The notes beneath the pieces were generated by a model. It did no database searches and was not told where the DNA came from. It was given only the letters and a program-made list of their open reading frames with translations. From the NCBI RefSeq assembly GCF_023015905.1, contig NZ_JALKBD010000018.1:50036-114035 (forward strand): a stretch of 64,000 bases of DNA, read 5' to 3'. Numbering within the stretch: position 1 is the stretch's first letter; every line of letters begins with the position of its first letter. This DNA is from Arenibacter sp. F20364 (lineage in GTDB: Bacteria > Bacteroidota > Bacteroidia > Flavobacteriales > Flavobacteriaceae). A program made the position numbers and the translations under genes. Below, piece by piece: positions 8,126 to 17,879 of this stretch.

Positions 8126-10768
8126 ATGAATTTAAGACATTCCATAGTTACCCGATTTGCCCTATTCTTCACTGGCCTTATCATTTTCTCCATTCTATTA
8201 TCCGGGTATTTGGTCTTTAGAAAAGCCTCGCAAGTAATTATGGCACATTCGAAGGAACGTATTATGCACGGTTCAGAATTGGCCGAACAATCTTTTTATG
8301 CCTTATTGAACGAAGTAACCAATGACATTGCCGTCATTGCATTGAGTCCCACCATACAACAGCATATATTCTATCCTTCTGAAAAAACCAACAAAGAAAT
8401 AGACCAACTGTTCCGTATAATTCTCGAAAACAAGGAAACCTATTTTCAAATCCGACTGCTCGATGCTGATAAGGACGGTAAAGAGATTATACGTTTCGAC
8501 AAATTGGATGGCCAAGTACTTAAGTCGACCAACTTACAGCAAAAAGGAGACCGTGAATATTTTAAAGAGGCCATTCAAGTAAATAAGGGTGAACATTATT
8601 TTTCCAATATCAATTTAAATGAGGAATACGGAGTAATCAGTACTCCTCACACCCCTACTCTACGTGTCGCCAGCCCCATTTTTGACAATGAGAACAAAAA
8701 AGTTGGTATCTTAATCATTAATATAAACCTAAATCCGCTATATCTCAATCTTGATCAAATTGCTGGCAACGACAGTAAGTTTTATTTAATAGATTCACAG
8801 GGCCAGTATCTATATTCCCATGACAGGGCCCAACAGTTTGGCCAACAGACCCAAAAATTTCAGAACTTTTATTCCGAATTCAATATTGACAGGAGTTCCC
8901 AAGAACCTCTTAAAGATGGTTTCCATCAGCTTACGGGGCTCAATGAGGCTAGTTATTTAAGTTATTTTAAAGAGTTGCCCTATTTTGACGGAAAACGAAA
9001 AATCTATCTGATTTCGAATATGGAGCAAAATATTTTGCTTAAAAACGCCCTCACCGTACGCGCAGAGAGTATTCAAACATTGCTATGGGTGTGCCTATGT
9101 TCCATACTATTGTCATGGTTCTTTACCAATTTGTTTTCAAAAAAAATCACCAAAATCACCAAGGCCATTAGCAACTATGACCAAGGAATCCCCGATGAAC
9201 ATACACTACCCACCAATAGAAAGGACGAAATCGGGATCCTGGCCAACACCTTTTCCAAAATGAAGGTCAAAATAGATCAAAATGTGCTTCAATTGAACAC
9301 CGCCCTGGAAAAGGAACAAATGGCCAGAAAACAAAGGGATGAATTTTTACAAAATATGAGCCATGAAATGCGGACCCCCCTCAACGCTATTTTAGGCCTC
9401 ACAAAACTTTTGTACAAAAATGCTCCAGAGCCACAATTACCAATTATCAACGCACTCGAAAGAAGCTCCAATAGTTTGGCCGGCTTGGTATACGACGTTC
9501 TGGACCACCAAAAATTAGTCGAGGGCAAGCTGCAAATCCAATTGGAACCGACCAATATTGCAGAACTTCTGAAGGATATCCACTCTACCTATTTATACGA
9601 AGCAGTTCAAAAGGGTCTTACCTTCAACTTAAGTATAGATGAGAAGCTCGAATCTGGCCTGTTTCAGACAGATGCCTTACGACTGACACAGATAGTAACA
9701 AATCTCGTGGTAAACGCCATAAAGTACACCAAAAAGGGCATCATAAGCCTCTCCGCCACTATCGACGGCCCTGGGAATCAATTGTTACATATAAAGGTCA
9801 GTGATACCGGTGTAGGCGTACTCCCCAAAAACCTGAATAGGATAAACGACCGTTTTTTTATGGAAAAAAATGATCTGTCCGGAAGGTATGGCAGTTATGG
9901 GCTAGGCCTATCCATTGTTAAACAGTTGACAACACTATTTGGAGGTACTTTGAAGGCTTCTTCACAAAAAGGCAAAGGTTCGGAATTTTTGATCAGCATC
10001 CCCACCATTTCCATATCTTCCCAAAAATTGGCAAAACCTGTTCCAACTTCAAAGTTGCCTCTTCCACACCTGACCGGAAATTACAATATCCTGCACATTG
10101 AAGACGATGCATCGACCACCGAATTGGTAAAGCACATTTTAAATTCCGACAATATTACCTTGCGTCAGACCAAGTCTATGGACGAGGCTTTGAAAAGTAT
10201 CATTGAAGATTCACCAGACTTGATCATAAGTGATTTAATGCTGGAAAATGAAAAAATCAACATGACATTGGACCAATGGATCAAAACCAAAAAAATTAAC
10301 AGTCCACTTATTATTGTTTCCGCCCTTGATTCCACGGAAGCCAAAACCTCGTTCAACGAGTATTTTCAAAAACCCTTCCAATTAGAGCATTTTAAAGATA
10401 CGGTATATAAAATTTTAGGCAGTAAAGAATTTAAAGCCCCTGATTTTTCAAATATCTATAACAATTATGACCACGACACCCTCAAAATAAATAAAGTCCT
10501 CAAATTATTGGAAAAAGAGTTTGAAAACTACCTAAAGGGAATAAACAAAATTAGCGGAAGTAACGATCAAACCCAATGGGAATCCATACTTCACAAGCTA
10601 ATAGCCCACATCAACAATCTTAAATTAACCGATCTTAAAGAGGTACTACCGGACAAAATATCAACCATGAATATTGATTATCTAAACAAGATAAATAATG
10701 TATTTGCTTATTATCTATGCTGCATTAGAGCGGAAAGAAACTTTAATTTAAGAGTTGGATCTTCCTAA
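8126..10768 (+). CDS. Hybrid sensor histidine kinase with Cache-like sensor, receiver and HPt domains
   Basis: An 880-residue membrane sensor. Order: N-terminal membrane helix (about 8-30), a large extracytoplasmic Cache-type domain (GDREYFKEA, LRVASPIFD), a second membrane helix near residue 330, HAMP, HisKA with phospho-acceptor His413 (SHEMRTPL), HATPase with NLVVNAIKYT, DTGVGV and GLGLSIV, then a receiver with phospho-Asp703 (ISDLM) and the conserved Lys in QKPF. The C-terminal helical tail contains LHKLIAHINNL, whose His823 sits where HPt domains carry the phosphorylated His. So all elements of a phosphorelay are in one chain. The ATG at 8126 is preferred over a TTG at 8099. The 3' end overlaps the convergent LytTR regulator by 26 bp. 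Confidence 0.92.
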   Translation: MNLRHSIVTRFALFFTGLIIFSILLSGYLVFRKASQVIMAHSKERIMHGSELAEQSFYALLNEVTNDIAVIALSPTIQQHIFYPSEKTNKEIDQLFRIILENKETYFQIRLLDADKDGKEIIRFDKLDGQVLKSTNLQQKGDREYFKEAIQVNKGEHYFSNINLNEEYGVISTPHTPTLRVASPIFDNENKKVGILIININLNPLYLNLDQIAGNDSKFYLIDSQGQYLYSHDRAQQFGQQTQKFQNFYSEFNIDRSSQEPLKDGFHQLTGLNEASYLSYFKELPYFDGKRKIYLISNMEQNILLKNALTVRAESIQTLLWVCLCSILLSWFFTNLFSKKITKITKAISNYDQGIPDEHTLPTNRKDEIGILANTFSKMKVKIDQNVLQLNTALEKEQMARKQRDEFLQNMSHEMRTPLNAILGLTKLLYKNAPEPQLPIINALERSSNSLAGLVYDVLDHQKLVEGKLQIQLEPTNIAELLKDIHSTYLYEAVQKGLTFNLSIDEKLESGLFQTDALRLTQIVTNLVVNAIKYTKKGIISLSATIDGPGNQLLHIKVSDTGVGVLPKNLNRINDRFFMEKNDLSGRYGSYGLGLSIVKQLTTLFGGTLKASSQKGKGSEFLISIPTISISSQKLAKPVPTSKLPLPHLTGNYNILHIEDDASTTELVKHILNSDNITLRQTKSMDEALKSIIEDSPDLIISDLMLENEKINMTLDQWIKTKKINSPLIIVSALDSTEAKTSFNEYFQKPFQLEHFKDTVYKILGSKEFKAPDFSNIYNNYDHDTLKINKVLKLLEKEFENYLKGINKISGSNDQTQWESILHKLIAHINNLKLTDLKEVLPDKISTMNIDYLNKINNVFAYYLCCIRAERNFNLRVGSS

Positions 10769-11429
10769 GCAATTCTGGGGAATAGCGCTGACTAACTGGC
10801 ACATGGTCTTTGTTTATTTCCACAGCGCCCGTATGTATCACGTCTATCATATTAAGATTAATGATGTATGAGCGATGTACACGTTGAAAAAAATCGGGAA
10901 GTTTAGGTTCAAGATCTTTGAGGGCCATTAGCGTCAATATTTTCTTGTTCCTAAAAACGATGGCTATGTAATTCGCCTCCGACTTAAAATAGGCTACCTC
11001 CTTTAATTTTATTTTTACCAGTTTCCCTCCTTCCTTAATAAACAGCCTGGCATCTTTTTCAGTCACTTTTTTACTGGCGGAAATAAATTCCTTCGCCTTT
11101 AAAAAACCCTTATAGAATCGTGGAAAGTCGATAGGTTTTGCCAAAAAATCAACAATTTTGGGATAGTTGTAGGAATCCAAGGCAAAGTCCTTGTTGGAGG
11201 TTACCATAATAACAGCGGAATTGGGATTTAGATCCAAAATATCCCTACCTGTAATATCCGGTAAATTGTAGTCCAAAAAAATTAGGTCAAAGGATGAATT
11301 ATTAATAAGGTTAACAGATTCAAAACCGGATACCGTCGTCGTTACACTGTCAATTTCACTGATCTTACTACAAAAATGCTCAAGTAAGTCACAAATCAAC
11401 GGATCATCATCAACAATTAAACACTTCAT
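10743..11429 (-). CDS. LytTR-family response regulator
   Basis: A 228-residue two-domain regulator. The N-terminal receiver begins MKCLIVDDDP and has phospho-Asp in FLDYNLPD and the conserved Lys in LAKPID. The C-terminal LytTR DNA-binding domain shows KEVAYFKSEANYIAI, FQRVHRSYIINL and the terminal ISxR-like VSQRY. Upstream in-frame TTG and ATG codons exist, but the receiver fold starts exactly at Met 11429, so this start is chosen. It converges on the hybrid kinase gene with a 26-bp overlap of coding ends; since LytTR regulators usually pair with LytS-type kinases, a functional pairing is possible but unproven. Confidence 0.92.
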   Translation of the reverse strand: MKCLIVDDDPLICDLLEHFCSKISEIDSVTTTVSGFESVNLINNSSFDLIFLDYNLPDITGRDILDLNPNSAVIMVTSNKDFALDSYNYPKIVDFLAKPIDFPRFYKGFLKAKEFISASKKVTEKDARLFIKEGGKLVKIKLKEVAYFKSEANYIAIVFRNKKILTLMALKDLEPKLPDFFQRVHRSYIINLNMIDVIHTGAVEINKDHVPVSQRYSPELLRKIQLLN

Positions 11430-11540
11430 GAGCTTATCCAATAAATTACCATTTTCGTCAAGCAATATAATCATTTCGTATAAAAAATAATTTTCCCGCA
11501 ATCTAAAATTCTACTATTGTTGGTAACAAAACCAACAAAC

Positions 11541-13052
11541 ATGAACTCTAAAAGACTTTTATTACCCATACTTTCCATTTTATTTTTTGGATTGATGGGC
11601 TGTAAGGAGAAATCCAAACCTTCCGAAAATATGGCCGAAAATCTTATGGCCATGGCCGATGAACCGCGGGGGAAAGACAATGTGGCCTACCAATGGGCCT
11701 ATATGGCCTTGGAAGGAACTGCTTTGGACACAGATCGTTTCAAACCGAGACCTACGATAACATCCAGATATCTTGGTCTAATATTTACTGCCATGTTTGA
11801 TGCTTGGACACGCTTTGATGAAAAGGCACAACCCTTATTCCTGAAAAATGTAGAGCGTTTTCCCGAAAACAAACAAACCTTAAAGAACAAGGAAATAGCG
11901 GTGAGCTATGCGGCCTATAGGGCGTTAAAGGAGTATTATTATTCGGATAGCACCATGTACAAAGAAAAAATGATTGCCTTGGGCCTTGATCCGGATAACC
12001 AATCAACGGATGCCAATACTCCTGAAGGAGTTGGAAACCTTGCAGCTGCCATGGTGATAAATGCCCGCAAAAATGATGGTTCCAACCAGTACGGGGAAGT
12101 TGAAGGTTCCAATGGCCAACCCTATTTTGATTATACCAATTATGCACCTGTAAATGACATTGATAAAAATATTGACCTCAACAGATGGCAACCAAAGTAT
12201 TTCATCGATGAAGACGGAAATAAATATAATCCAGGTTGCCTAACCCCATATTGGCAGAAGGTAAAACCTTTATTATTGGAGACTGCAGATCAATTTAGAC
12301 CGGGACCCCCTCCTATGGTCGGTTCCGAACAATTGGCATTGGAAGTTAAGGAAGTAATTGACCTTCAGGCTAATTTAACTCCAGAAAATAAAGCCTTGGT
12401 AGAGTTTATGCGAGATGGACCCAAATCTGTACAACAGGCAGGACATTGGTTAAAATTTGCGCAAGACGTTTCTGCACGGGACAACAACAACTTGGACGAA
12501 GATGTTAAGATGTATTTCTTGGTAGAATCCGTGGCCATGGATGCCTTTATCTCCTGTTGGGATTCCAAAATGTATTATGATTATACCCGCCCATATGCCT
12601 TAGTGCACGATTACTATCAAGACCAGGTAATTAAGGCTTGGGGAGGTCCCGATAAAGGTATGGTTGAAATGAAAGGAAAAGATTGGAGGCCTTACTCCCC
12701 GGACGCTTTTCTTTGTCCACCTTTCCCAAGCTACGTTTCGGGCCATAGCACCATCAGCGGTGGATGTGCAGAGGCATTGCGATTATTTACTGGGGACGAC
12801 AATTTTGGTGTAGAAGTTGAACTGGTTCCAGGAGCGCTTACAGAGCCCAATAATCTTGACGATCCGGTTATCATAAAATTTCCAACCTTTACCGAAACAG
12901 CCGAAATGGCAGGAATGTCCAGAGTAATGGGCGGATATCATATTCAGGCAGATAATGTTGCCGGATTGGAATTGGGTAGGCAGGTAGCACGCTACCATTA
13001 CAAGAAATACCTAGAACTTATAGGTGAAAATGACAAAGAGGCTACTAAGTAA
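11541..13052 (+). CDS. Vanadium-dependent haloperoxidase-like PAP2 lipoprotein
   Basis: A 503-residue exported lipoprotein: signal peptide with lipobox LMGC, cleaved before Cys about residue 20. The C-terminal half carries the vanadate/phosphate pocket of the PAP2/haloperoxidase superfamily: FPSYVSGHSTISGG (the S-G-H core) and later SRVMGGYHIQADN with the second active-site His. The family oxidises halide or acts as phosphatase; which applies here cannot be told. The ATG at 11541 is chosen because it begins the signal peptide (MNSKRLLLP); the frame opens 24 bp earlier. Downstream lie a DoxX-like membrane protein and an outer-membrane barrel in the same direction, possibly one functional group. 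Confidence 0.88.
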   Translation: MNSKRLLLPILSILFFGLMGCKEKSKPSENMAENLMAMADEPRGKDNVAYQWAYMALEGTALDTDRFKPRPTITSRYLGLIFTAMFDAWTRFDEKAQPLFLKNVERFPENKQTLKNKEIAVSYAAYRALKEYYYSDSTMYKEKMIALGLDPDNQSTDANTPEGVGNLAAAMVINARKNDGSNQYGEVEGSNGQPYFDYTNYAPVNDIDKNIDLNRWQPKYFIDEDGNKYNPGCLTPYWQKVKPLLLETADQFRPGPPPMVGSEQLALEVKEVIDLQANLTPENKALVEFMRDGPKSVQQAGHWLKFAQDVSARDNNNLDEDVKMYFLVESVAMDAFISCWDSKMYYDYTRPYALVHDYYQDQVIKAWGGPDKGMVEMKGKDWRPYSPDAFLCPPFPSYVSGHSTISGGCAEALRLFTGDDNFGVEVELVPGALTEPNNLDDPVIIKFPTFTETAEMAGMSRVMGGYHIQADNVAGLELGRQVARYHYKKYLELIGENDKEATK

Positions 13053-13149
13053 AATAGTAATATCTCCCTTTAAAATTTCCACTTCCACTTGGTAAGGAAA
13101 TACAATATCTATCTTAAAAAATAAACCCAATACAAAAAAACTGCAATAA

Positions 13150-13566
13150 ATGGTTCGTTTATCCCAAAATGGCAGGATACTAAGTATAAGTATCGGTATA
13201 GTTTACCTTTGGTTTGGATTGCTTAAATTTTTCCCCGGGCTTAGTCCGGCGGATATACTGGCCAAACAAACCATTTCTTTATTGACCTTTCATCTCATTC
13301 CGGAGAATGTAGGAATCTTAATGTTGGCCGTAATTGAAGTTGCCATTGGATTGTGCTTAATTTTTAATTTTCAGCTCAAAAAAGTTATTGTTGCAGCAGT
13401 GATCCATCTGGCCCTAACTTTTATTCCGGTTGTATTTTTTCCTGAAATTTCCTTTTCCGAAGCACCATTTTCCCTGACCCTGGTAGGGCAGTACATAATC
13501 AAAAATATTGTAATCATCAGTGCCTTACTTATGATTTATCAACGGCCATACAGCAAAGTCTCTTAA
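13150..13566 (+). CDS. DoxX-like small membrane protein
   Basis: A 138-residue protein with four predicted membrane helices (about 12-30, 55-75, 80-100 and 110-130). The N-terminal GIVYLWFGLLKFFPG resembles the first helix of DoxX/YkgB-like proteins, small membrane proteins linked to redox or quinone processes. No enzymatic motif is visible. It begins 97 bp after the haloperoxidase-like gene, in the same direction. Family assignment is moderate. Confidence 0.65.
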   Translation: MVRLSQNGRILSISIGIVYLWFGLLKFFPGLSPADILAKQTISLLTFHLIPENVGILMLAVIEVAIGLCLIFNFQLKKVIVAAVIHLALTFIPVVFFPEISFSEAPFSLTLVGQYIIKNIVIISALLMIYQRPYSKVS

Positions 13567-13734
13567 ACCCGTATTCCAAAAATATTTGAGCTATTTGAAA
13601 CTCCTGCAATTCCCGGACTTGTGTTATCATATTCCGGGATTAGGGAAATAAATAGATACCCCCTTATTTACTAGAGTCAATCCTAAACTAGACTTTAGGT
13701 TTATTTAAACATACCTGAAACTGAATTTCAAACT

Positions 13735-14883
13735 ATGAAAACAAAACGTATTCACTTTATATTGGGCATATCCATGCTGGTACTTACTTGTAATCCTACA
13801 ACCTTAAACGCCCAGGGATGTGTGGCCATTAGGCACTTTTCCTCTTGTGTGGGAAACAGCCTGGAAAACAATCTTCTGGGCAAGGGAGATCTACAAGTTG
13901 GAATGAATTATAGATATTTTAAATCATTTCGGCATTTTCGGGGAACGGAGGAAGAGCCCGATCGAGTAGCCAATAATTCAGAAGTAATTAACCATTCCCA
14001 TGCGTGGGACTTTTTCCTTACCTATGGCATTTCGGACCGCTTCTACACCAGTATAACCATCCCTACGGTAATCAATGCCAGGTCCTCCCTATATGAACAT
14101 GGTAGAGAAGAAAGAAACAGTACTTATTCCAGAGGCCTGGCAGATATAAGGGCCGGGATAGGCTATTGGTTGCTGGACCCAATTGAAAATCCAGAAGGAA
14201 ACATTGCCCTTGGTTTGGGCATAAAACTACCTACTGGCAATTACAACGCCACCGATATATTTTATAACGTAGGTCCGGAGGGGAGTCCAGAAGTACGACC
14301 TGTGGACCAGTCCATTCAACCTGGGGACGGAGGGTTTGGACTTACCCTTGATTTTCAATTCTACCAAAAAGTGGCGACCGGTCTATTTGCCTATGGCGGT
14401 GGTTTTTACCTTTTGAACCCTAGGGAAACCAATGGTATTAGAACATTTAGGGAAACATTGAGCCCTATCCTGGAAAATGAAGCCATCATGGCCGTACCAG
14501 ATCAATATTCGGTACGCACAGGACTAAGTTATAGTTTATCCAATGTAATATCCGCTTCCTTGGGTGCCCGTTTTGATGCAGTGCCCGTAAAAGACCTTAT
14601 TGGAGGAAATGAAGGTTTTAGAAGACCCGGAAATGTTCTTTCTATTGAGCCAGGCCTGGCCTACTTTCATAACAATCTAACCTTAAATCTAAATGTGCCC
14701 ATTGCAGTTCGTAGAGACAGGCCACAAAGTATAACGGATAGACAAACAGAAATAAGCACGGGAACTCCTAGAAATGGGGATGCAGCTTTTGCCGATTATC
14801 TAATAAATTTCGGCATCTCCTACCGCTTCCCTAAAAACAAAGCTTTGGAAATAGACCCTGCTATTAAGGACACCTTTAAATAG
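13735..14883 (+). CDS. Outer-membrane beta-barrel protein (transporter-like)
   Basis: A 382-residue secreted protein with signal peptide (cleavage after LNAQ). Its body alternates amphipathic strands with glycine-rich turns (LGLGIKLPTGNYNATD, YGISDRFYTSITIPTV), as in bacterial alpha-amylase-like/phenol-degradation MetA-type barrels annotated as transporters. Two cysteines after the signal (CVAIRHFSSC) are conserved in such secreted proteins and could form a disulfide. It is third in a forward trio after the haloperoxidase-like and DoxX-like genes, separated by 168 bp with a weak hairpin (TCCCGGA/TCCGGGA). Function unknown. Confidence 0.7.
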   Translation: MKTKRIHFILGISMLVLTCNPTTLNAQGCVAIRHFSSCVGNSLENNLLGKGDLQVGMNYRYFKSFRHFRGTEEEPDRVANNSEVINHSHAWDFFLTYGISDRFYTSITIPTVINARSSLYEHGREERNSTYSRGLADIRAGIGYWLLDPIENPEGNIALGLGIKLPTGNYNATDIFYNVGPEGSPEVRPVDQSIQPGDGGFGLTLDFQFYQKVATGLFAYGGGFYLLNPRETNGIRTFRETLSPILENEAIMAVPDQYSVRTGLSYSLSNVISASLGARFDAVPVKDLIGGNEGFRRPGNVLSIEPGLAYFHNNLTLNLNVPIAVRRDRPQSITDRQTEISTGTPRNGDAAFADYLINFGISYRFPKNKALEIDPAIKDTFK

Positions 14884-14892
14884 AACTATGGC

Positions 14893-16464
14893 CTACCAGT
14901 CGATAGGTCTGTAATCTTTCAGGAACTTACCGCACCAATGTTTACCGGAGTTAATGCCGTCGATCAACGGATCCAACACTCTTGCGGCACCATCAACGAT
15001 ATCCAATGGAGGTTGGAAATCGTGAACTTCTTCCTTTCTTTTGGAAAGTTCAATAGGGTCCTCATCTGTTACCCAACCAGTATCCACAGCATTCATAAAC
15101 ACCCCATCCTTGGCAAAATCCAGTGCAGAAGTATGCGTCATCATGTTCAGTGCAGCCTTGGCCATATTGGTATGTGGGTGACGGTCTTCCTTGTAAAACC
15201 TATGGAATTTTCCTTCCATGGCCGATACGTTGATTATATGTTTTTTACCCGTATTTTCCTGGCGCATAAGTTTTGACAAACGATTACAGAGCACAAAGGG
15301 AGCAATGGCATTCACCAATTGAACCTCTATCATTTCAGGGGTCTCTATTTCGCCCAATTTCAAACGCCAACTATTGGTTTTACGGAGATCTACCTGCTGT
15401 AGGTCGGCATCCAATTCGCCCTCCGGAAAAACCTCTTTTGCGGACAGCGAACTATCAAAACTGTAGGGAATCTGGGACAATTTGGCAGACGCCCTTATTC
15501 CAATACCAGGTTCAGGCGCATGCCAATTAACGGGCAACGCATTATTTTGGGTACTTGCCGTACCCTTGGTAAGACTATTTAATTCCTGCAAACAAAAATC
15601 ATGATCGGACAATACTTCCTGGGCCCTTGGTGGCAAATCGCGAAAGGCTACCTCTTCATTTTTCATAAGATGCTGGTAAAAGCCCGCTGGCCTTCTTACC
15701 GTTTGAGCAGCATTATTGATAAGAATATCCAATCGCTCGTATTGTTGTTCTATAAAATTGCAGAAGATTTCAACGCTCGGGATATGTCTTAAATCCAGGC
15801 CATGTATTTTTAGTCTATGTCCCCATTCATGAAAATCCTCTTCTTTGGAGAAACGCAGTGCAGCATCTACCGGAAACCTAGTGGTGGCCACCACGGTGGC
15901 TCCTGCTCTTAACAATATTAGGGTAATATAATATCCTATTTTTAGCCTAGACCCTGTAACTATGGCTACCTGCCCACTAAGATCGGCCGTCTGAAATCGC
16001 TTTGCATAGTTAAAGTCGCCACAATCAGGGCACATGGTATCATAAAAATGATGCAACTTCGTATATACCGTTTTACAGACATAGCAATTCCGTGGAGACT
16101 CCAATTCCAGCTCTTCCAAAGTTTCCCTCAAGGGAGCGGCCAATAATTTGGGAGCTACAAATACGGCAGCTTCCCTGGCGCTTCTGATCCCGGTTTCCTT
16201 ACGCGCGTGCTTATCGCGTTCTATCATCTTGCGTTTGGCAACCTTGGCCGCGTCTTTCTTGCGCTGTTTAAATTCATCCTTGGCCGGTCTTGACAATTGG
16301 CCTGCGGCCTTTAGCAATGCCACTCTTTTCTCCTCTGGAAGTTCAAAAACCTTATACCCGTTCCCTACCAATTTATTTAGAAGAAAAATACACTGATCGA
16401 TCTCTTCCGGACTTATTGCCTCAACTACATTCTCCTGCTTGTCCACCAGATTATTATTGCCCAT
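14893..16464 (-). CDS. SDR-fold protein with N-terminal zinc ribbon
   Basis: A 523-residue protein, twice the size of a normal short-chain dehydrogenase. The N-terminal 150 residues are helical and basic and end in a C-x2-C...C-x2-C set (Cys127, 130, 145, 148) expected to bind zinc. A Rossmann SDR domain follows: nucleotide loop TGSRLKIG (170-177) in place of TGxxxGIG, and NNAAQ. At the active site the Ser is retained (NVSAMEG), but the YxxxK tyrosine position holds Thr432 (TNMAK). An insertion of about 90 residues after the NNAA motif enlarges the domain. Substrate and even dehydrogenase activity are uncertain. It is convergent with the barrel gene. Confidence 0.8.
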   Translation of the reverse strand: MGNNNLVDKQENVVEAISPEEIDQCIFLLNKLVGNGYKVFELPEEKRVALLKAAGQLSRPAKDEFKQRKKDAAKVAKRKMIERDKHARKETGIRSAREAAVFVAPKLLAAPLRETLEELELESPRNCYVCKTVYTKLHHFYDTMCPDCGDFNYAKRFQTADLSGQVAIVTGSRLKIGYYITLILLRAGATVVATTRFPVDAALRFSKEEDFHEWGHRLKIHGLDLRHIPSVEIFCNFIEQQYERLDILINNAAQTVRRPAGFYQHLMKNEEVAFRDLPPRAQEVLSDHDFCLQELNSLTKGTASTQNNALPVNWHAPEPGIGIRASAKLSQIPYSFDSSLSAKEVFPEGELDADLQQVDLRKTNSWRLKLGEIETPEMIEVQLVNAIAPFVLCNRLSKLMRQENTGKKHIINVSAMEGKFHRFYKEDRHPHTNMAKAALNMMTHTSALDFAKDGVFMNAVDTGWVTDEDPIELSKRKEEVHDFQPPLDIVDGAARVLDPLIDGINSGKHWCGKFLKDYRPIDW

Positions 16465-16671
16465 TTTCCAAATATTTTCTGAAAATTAAAACCGTGCAAA
16501 TGTAAGCTTAAAATTAGATTGCACAAACAGAACTATTTAGCACAAAAATAAGGGCAGAACTCCTCTAAAGAAATGTGTAAAATTTAACGAACAACAAGTT
16601 TATCACAATTATACTCTTCAATTTCTACTATAATGAATATCATTATGGCATACAGAAAAATTTTGCCTGTA

Positions 16672-17265
16672 TTAATTAAATGGCCCCACCATGATATGGG
16701 CCCTATGCGTACCCGGATCCATTAACCAAGGCATTCCCGGTGCATGGGGTTTGTCCGGCAATCCTGTAGATTCTGTAGTAGCAAAAGGAGTATAGATGAC
16801 ATATCTAAACTTTCCATTTTGCAATTCTCCGGTAGCACTATCATAGTCTTCCGATTTTCCATAATACACGTACATCATACTTGGTTCCTTGGGCATTTTT
16901 ATTTTACCGGAAGCCACTTCCTCTGCACGGATTTTCTCCCGCTCTTCCCCGGAAAGGTCTTTGGCCGAGAGCTCCCTTCCACGGGACATAAAAGGTTCCA
17001 GCTTTTTGGAATAACATGCCACATTGATCCCCTCTTTGCTTGGATTGTCCCCTATGCAGACCAAGTTATTGGTTCCTTTGCGCAATACCACCAATTCTCC
17101 AGAGCTGTTATATCCATAAACCATGGCGCCGTCCTTTTTTTCATCGGGAGCAGGTAAAACAGCAGTTTTTATTTGAATTTCATTGGGAAGGACTTCCTTT
17201 TTAACTTCCTGCGCCATTATTGGTAAAACGGTAAACAGCAGCGTACTTAGTATTAATTGTTTCAT
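16672..17265 (-). CDS. Secreted protein of unknown function
   Basis: A 197-residue protein with a clear signal peptide (cleavage after IMAQ). The mature part has a region with paired aromatic motifs, MVYGYNSSGELVVLRKGTNN, then VYYGKSEDY, and a C-terminal PGMPWLMDPGTHRAHIMVGP that ends in the His-Ile-Met segment. I do not recognise the family. It is a single gene with over 170 bp of non-coding DNA on each side. No membrane helix beyond the signal peptide; expected in the periplasm or outside. Confidence 0.7.
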   Translation of the reverse strand: MKQLILSTLLFTVLPIMAQEVKKEVLPNEIQIKTAVLPAPDEKKDGAMVYGYNSSGELVVLRKGTNNLVCIGDNPSKEGINVACYSKKLEPFMSRGRELSAKDLSGEEREKIRAEEVASGKIKMPKEPSMMYVYYGKSEDYDSATGELQNGKFRYVIYTPFATTESTGLPDKPHAPGMPWLMDPGTHRAHIMVGPFN

Positions 17266-17472
17266 CTGTGAAAAGTATTTTATTATTAATTCGATGCCTT
17301 ACTTATATAGCTAATTGGAACAACGGATTTGAAATTTCAAATAATAAACCTAAAGGTAAAAAATATAGCCTTAACCCATTTGAGAAATATGGAATAATTA
17401 ACTTGAAAAAACCAACTTAAATCTTGCCGGGATAATCTAAATTTACATGTTCAACTTAAATCCCACCGAACT

Positions 17473-17817
17473 ATGACAGTTTACGAATTTCTCGACAAAC
17501 TTAGAAGGACCCCGAAAGAAATAGCCTTTGGAGACACTATAGGTATTATCGACACCTATTATAACTTTTCTCCGGTAAAATTTACGAATGGGGAATTGAT
17601 TAACGAGGCTGGCCAAAATTCAGGTTCCTGTAAAGTATTCTCTTTTGCACAACATCACAAGTTGGGCAAGGAGGAAACCTTGGCCTGTTTTGGTTCCTAC
17701 TACCGAAAAGATGTCCTTGAAAATCCAAAGGGTAGCGACCACCAAAACATTCGCAATTTTATGATCAATGGTTGGGAGGGTATTTCCTTCGAGAATGAGG
17801 CCCTTGGCATAAAGTGA
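17473..17817 (+). CDS. HopJ type III effector-family protein
   Basis: A 114-residue protein matching the HopJ family: VYEFLDKLRRTPKEIAFGDT, then YNFSPVKFTNG, SCKVFSFAQ, LACFGSYYR and HQNIRNFMINGW. The family was named from a Pseudomonas secreted effector, but close relatives are common in free-living marine bacteria and have no shown secretion. No signal peptide is present and no type III secretion genes occur in the window, so an intracellular housekeeping role is likelier. It is monocistronic between reverse genes. Confidence 0.85.
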   Translation: MTVYEFLDKLRRTPKEIAFGDTIGIIDTYYNFSPVKFTNGELINEAGQNSGSCKVFSFAQHHKLGKEETLACFGSYYRKDVLENPKGSDHQNIRNFMINGWEGISFENEALGIK

Positions 17818-17879
17818 GGCCAAGCAATACCTTGCTCGGCTCCTTCATGCCCAGTTTCAGTGCAACGAAGAATGACCAA

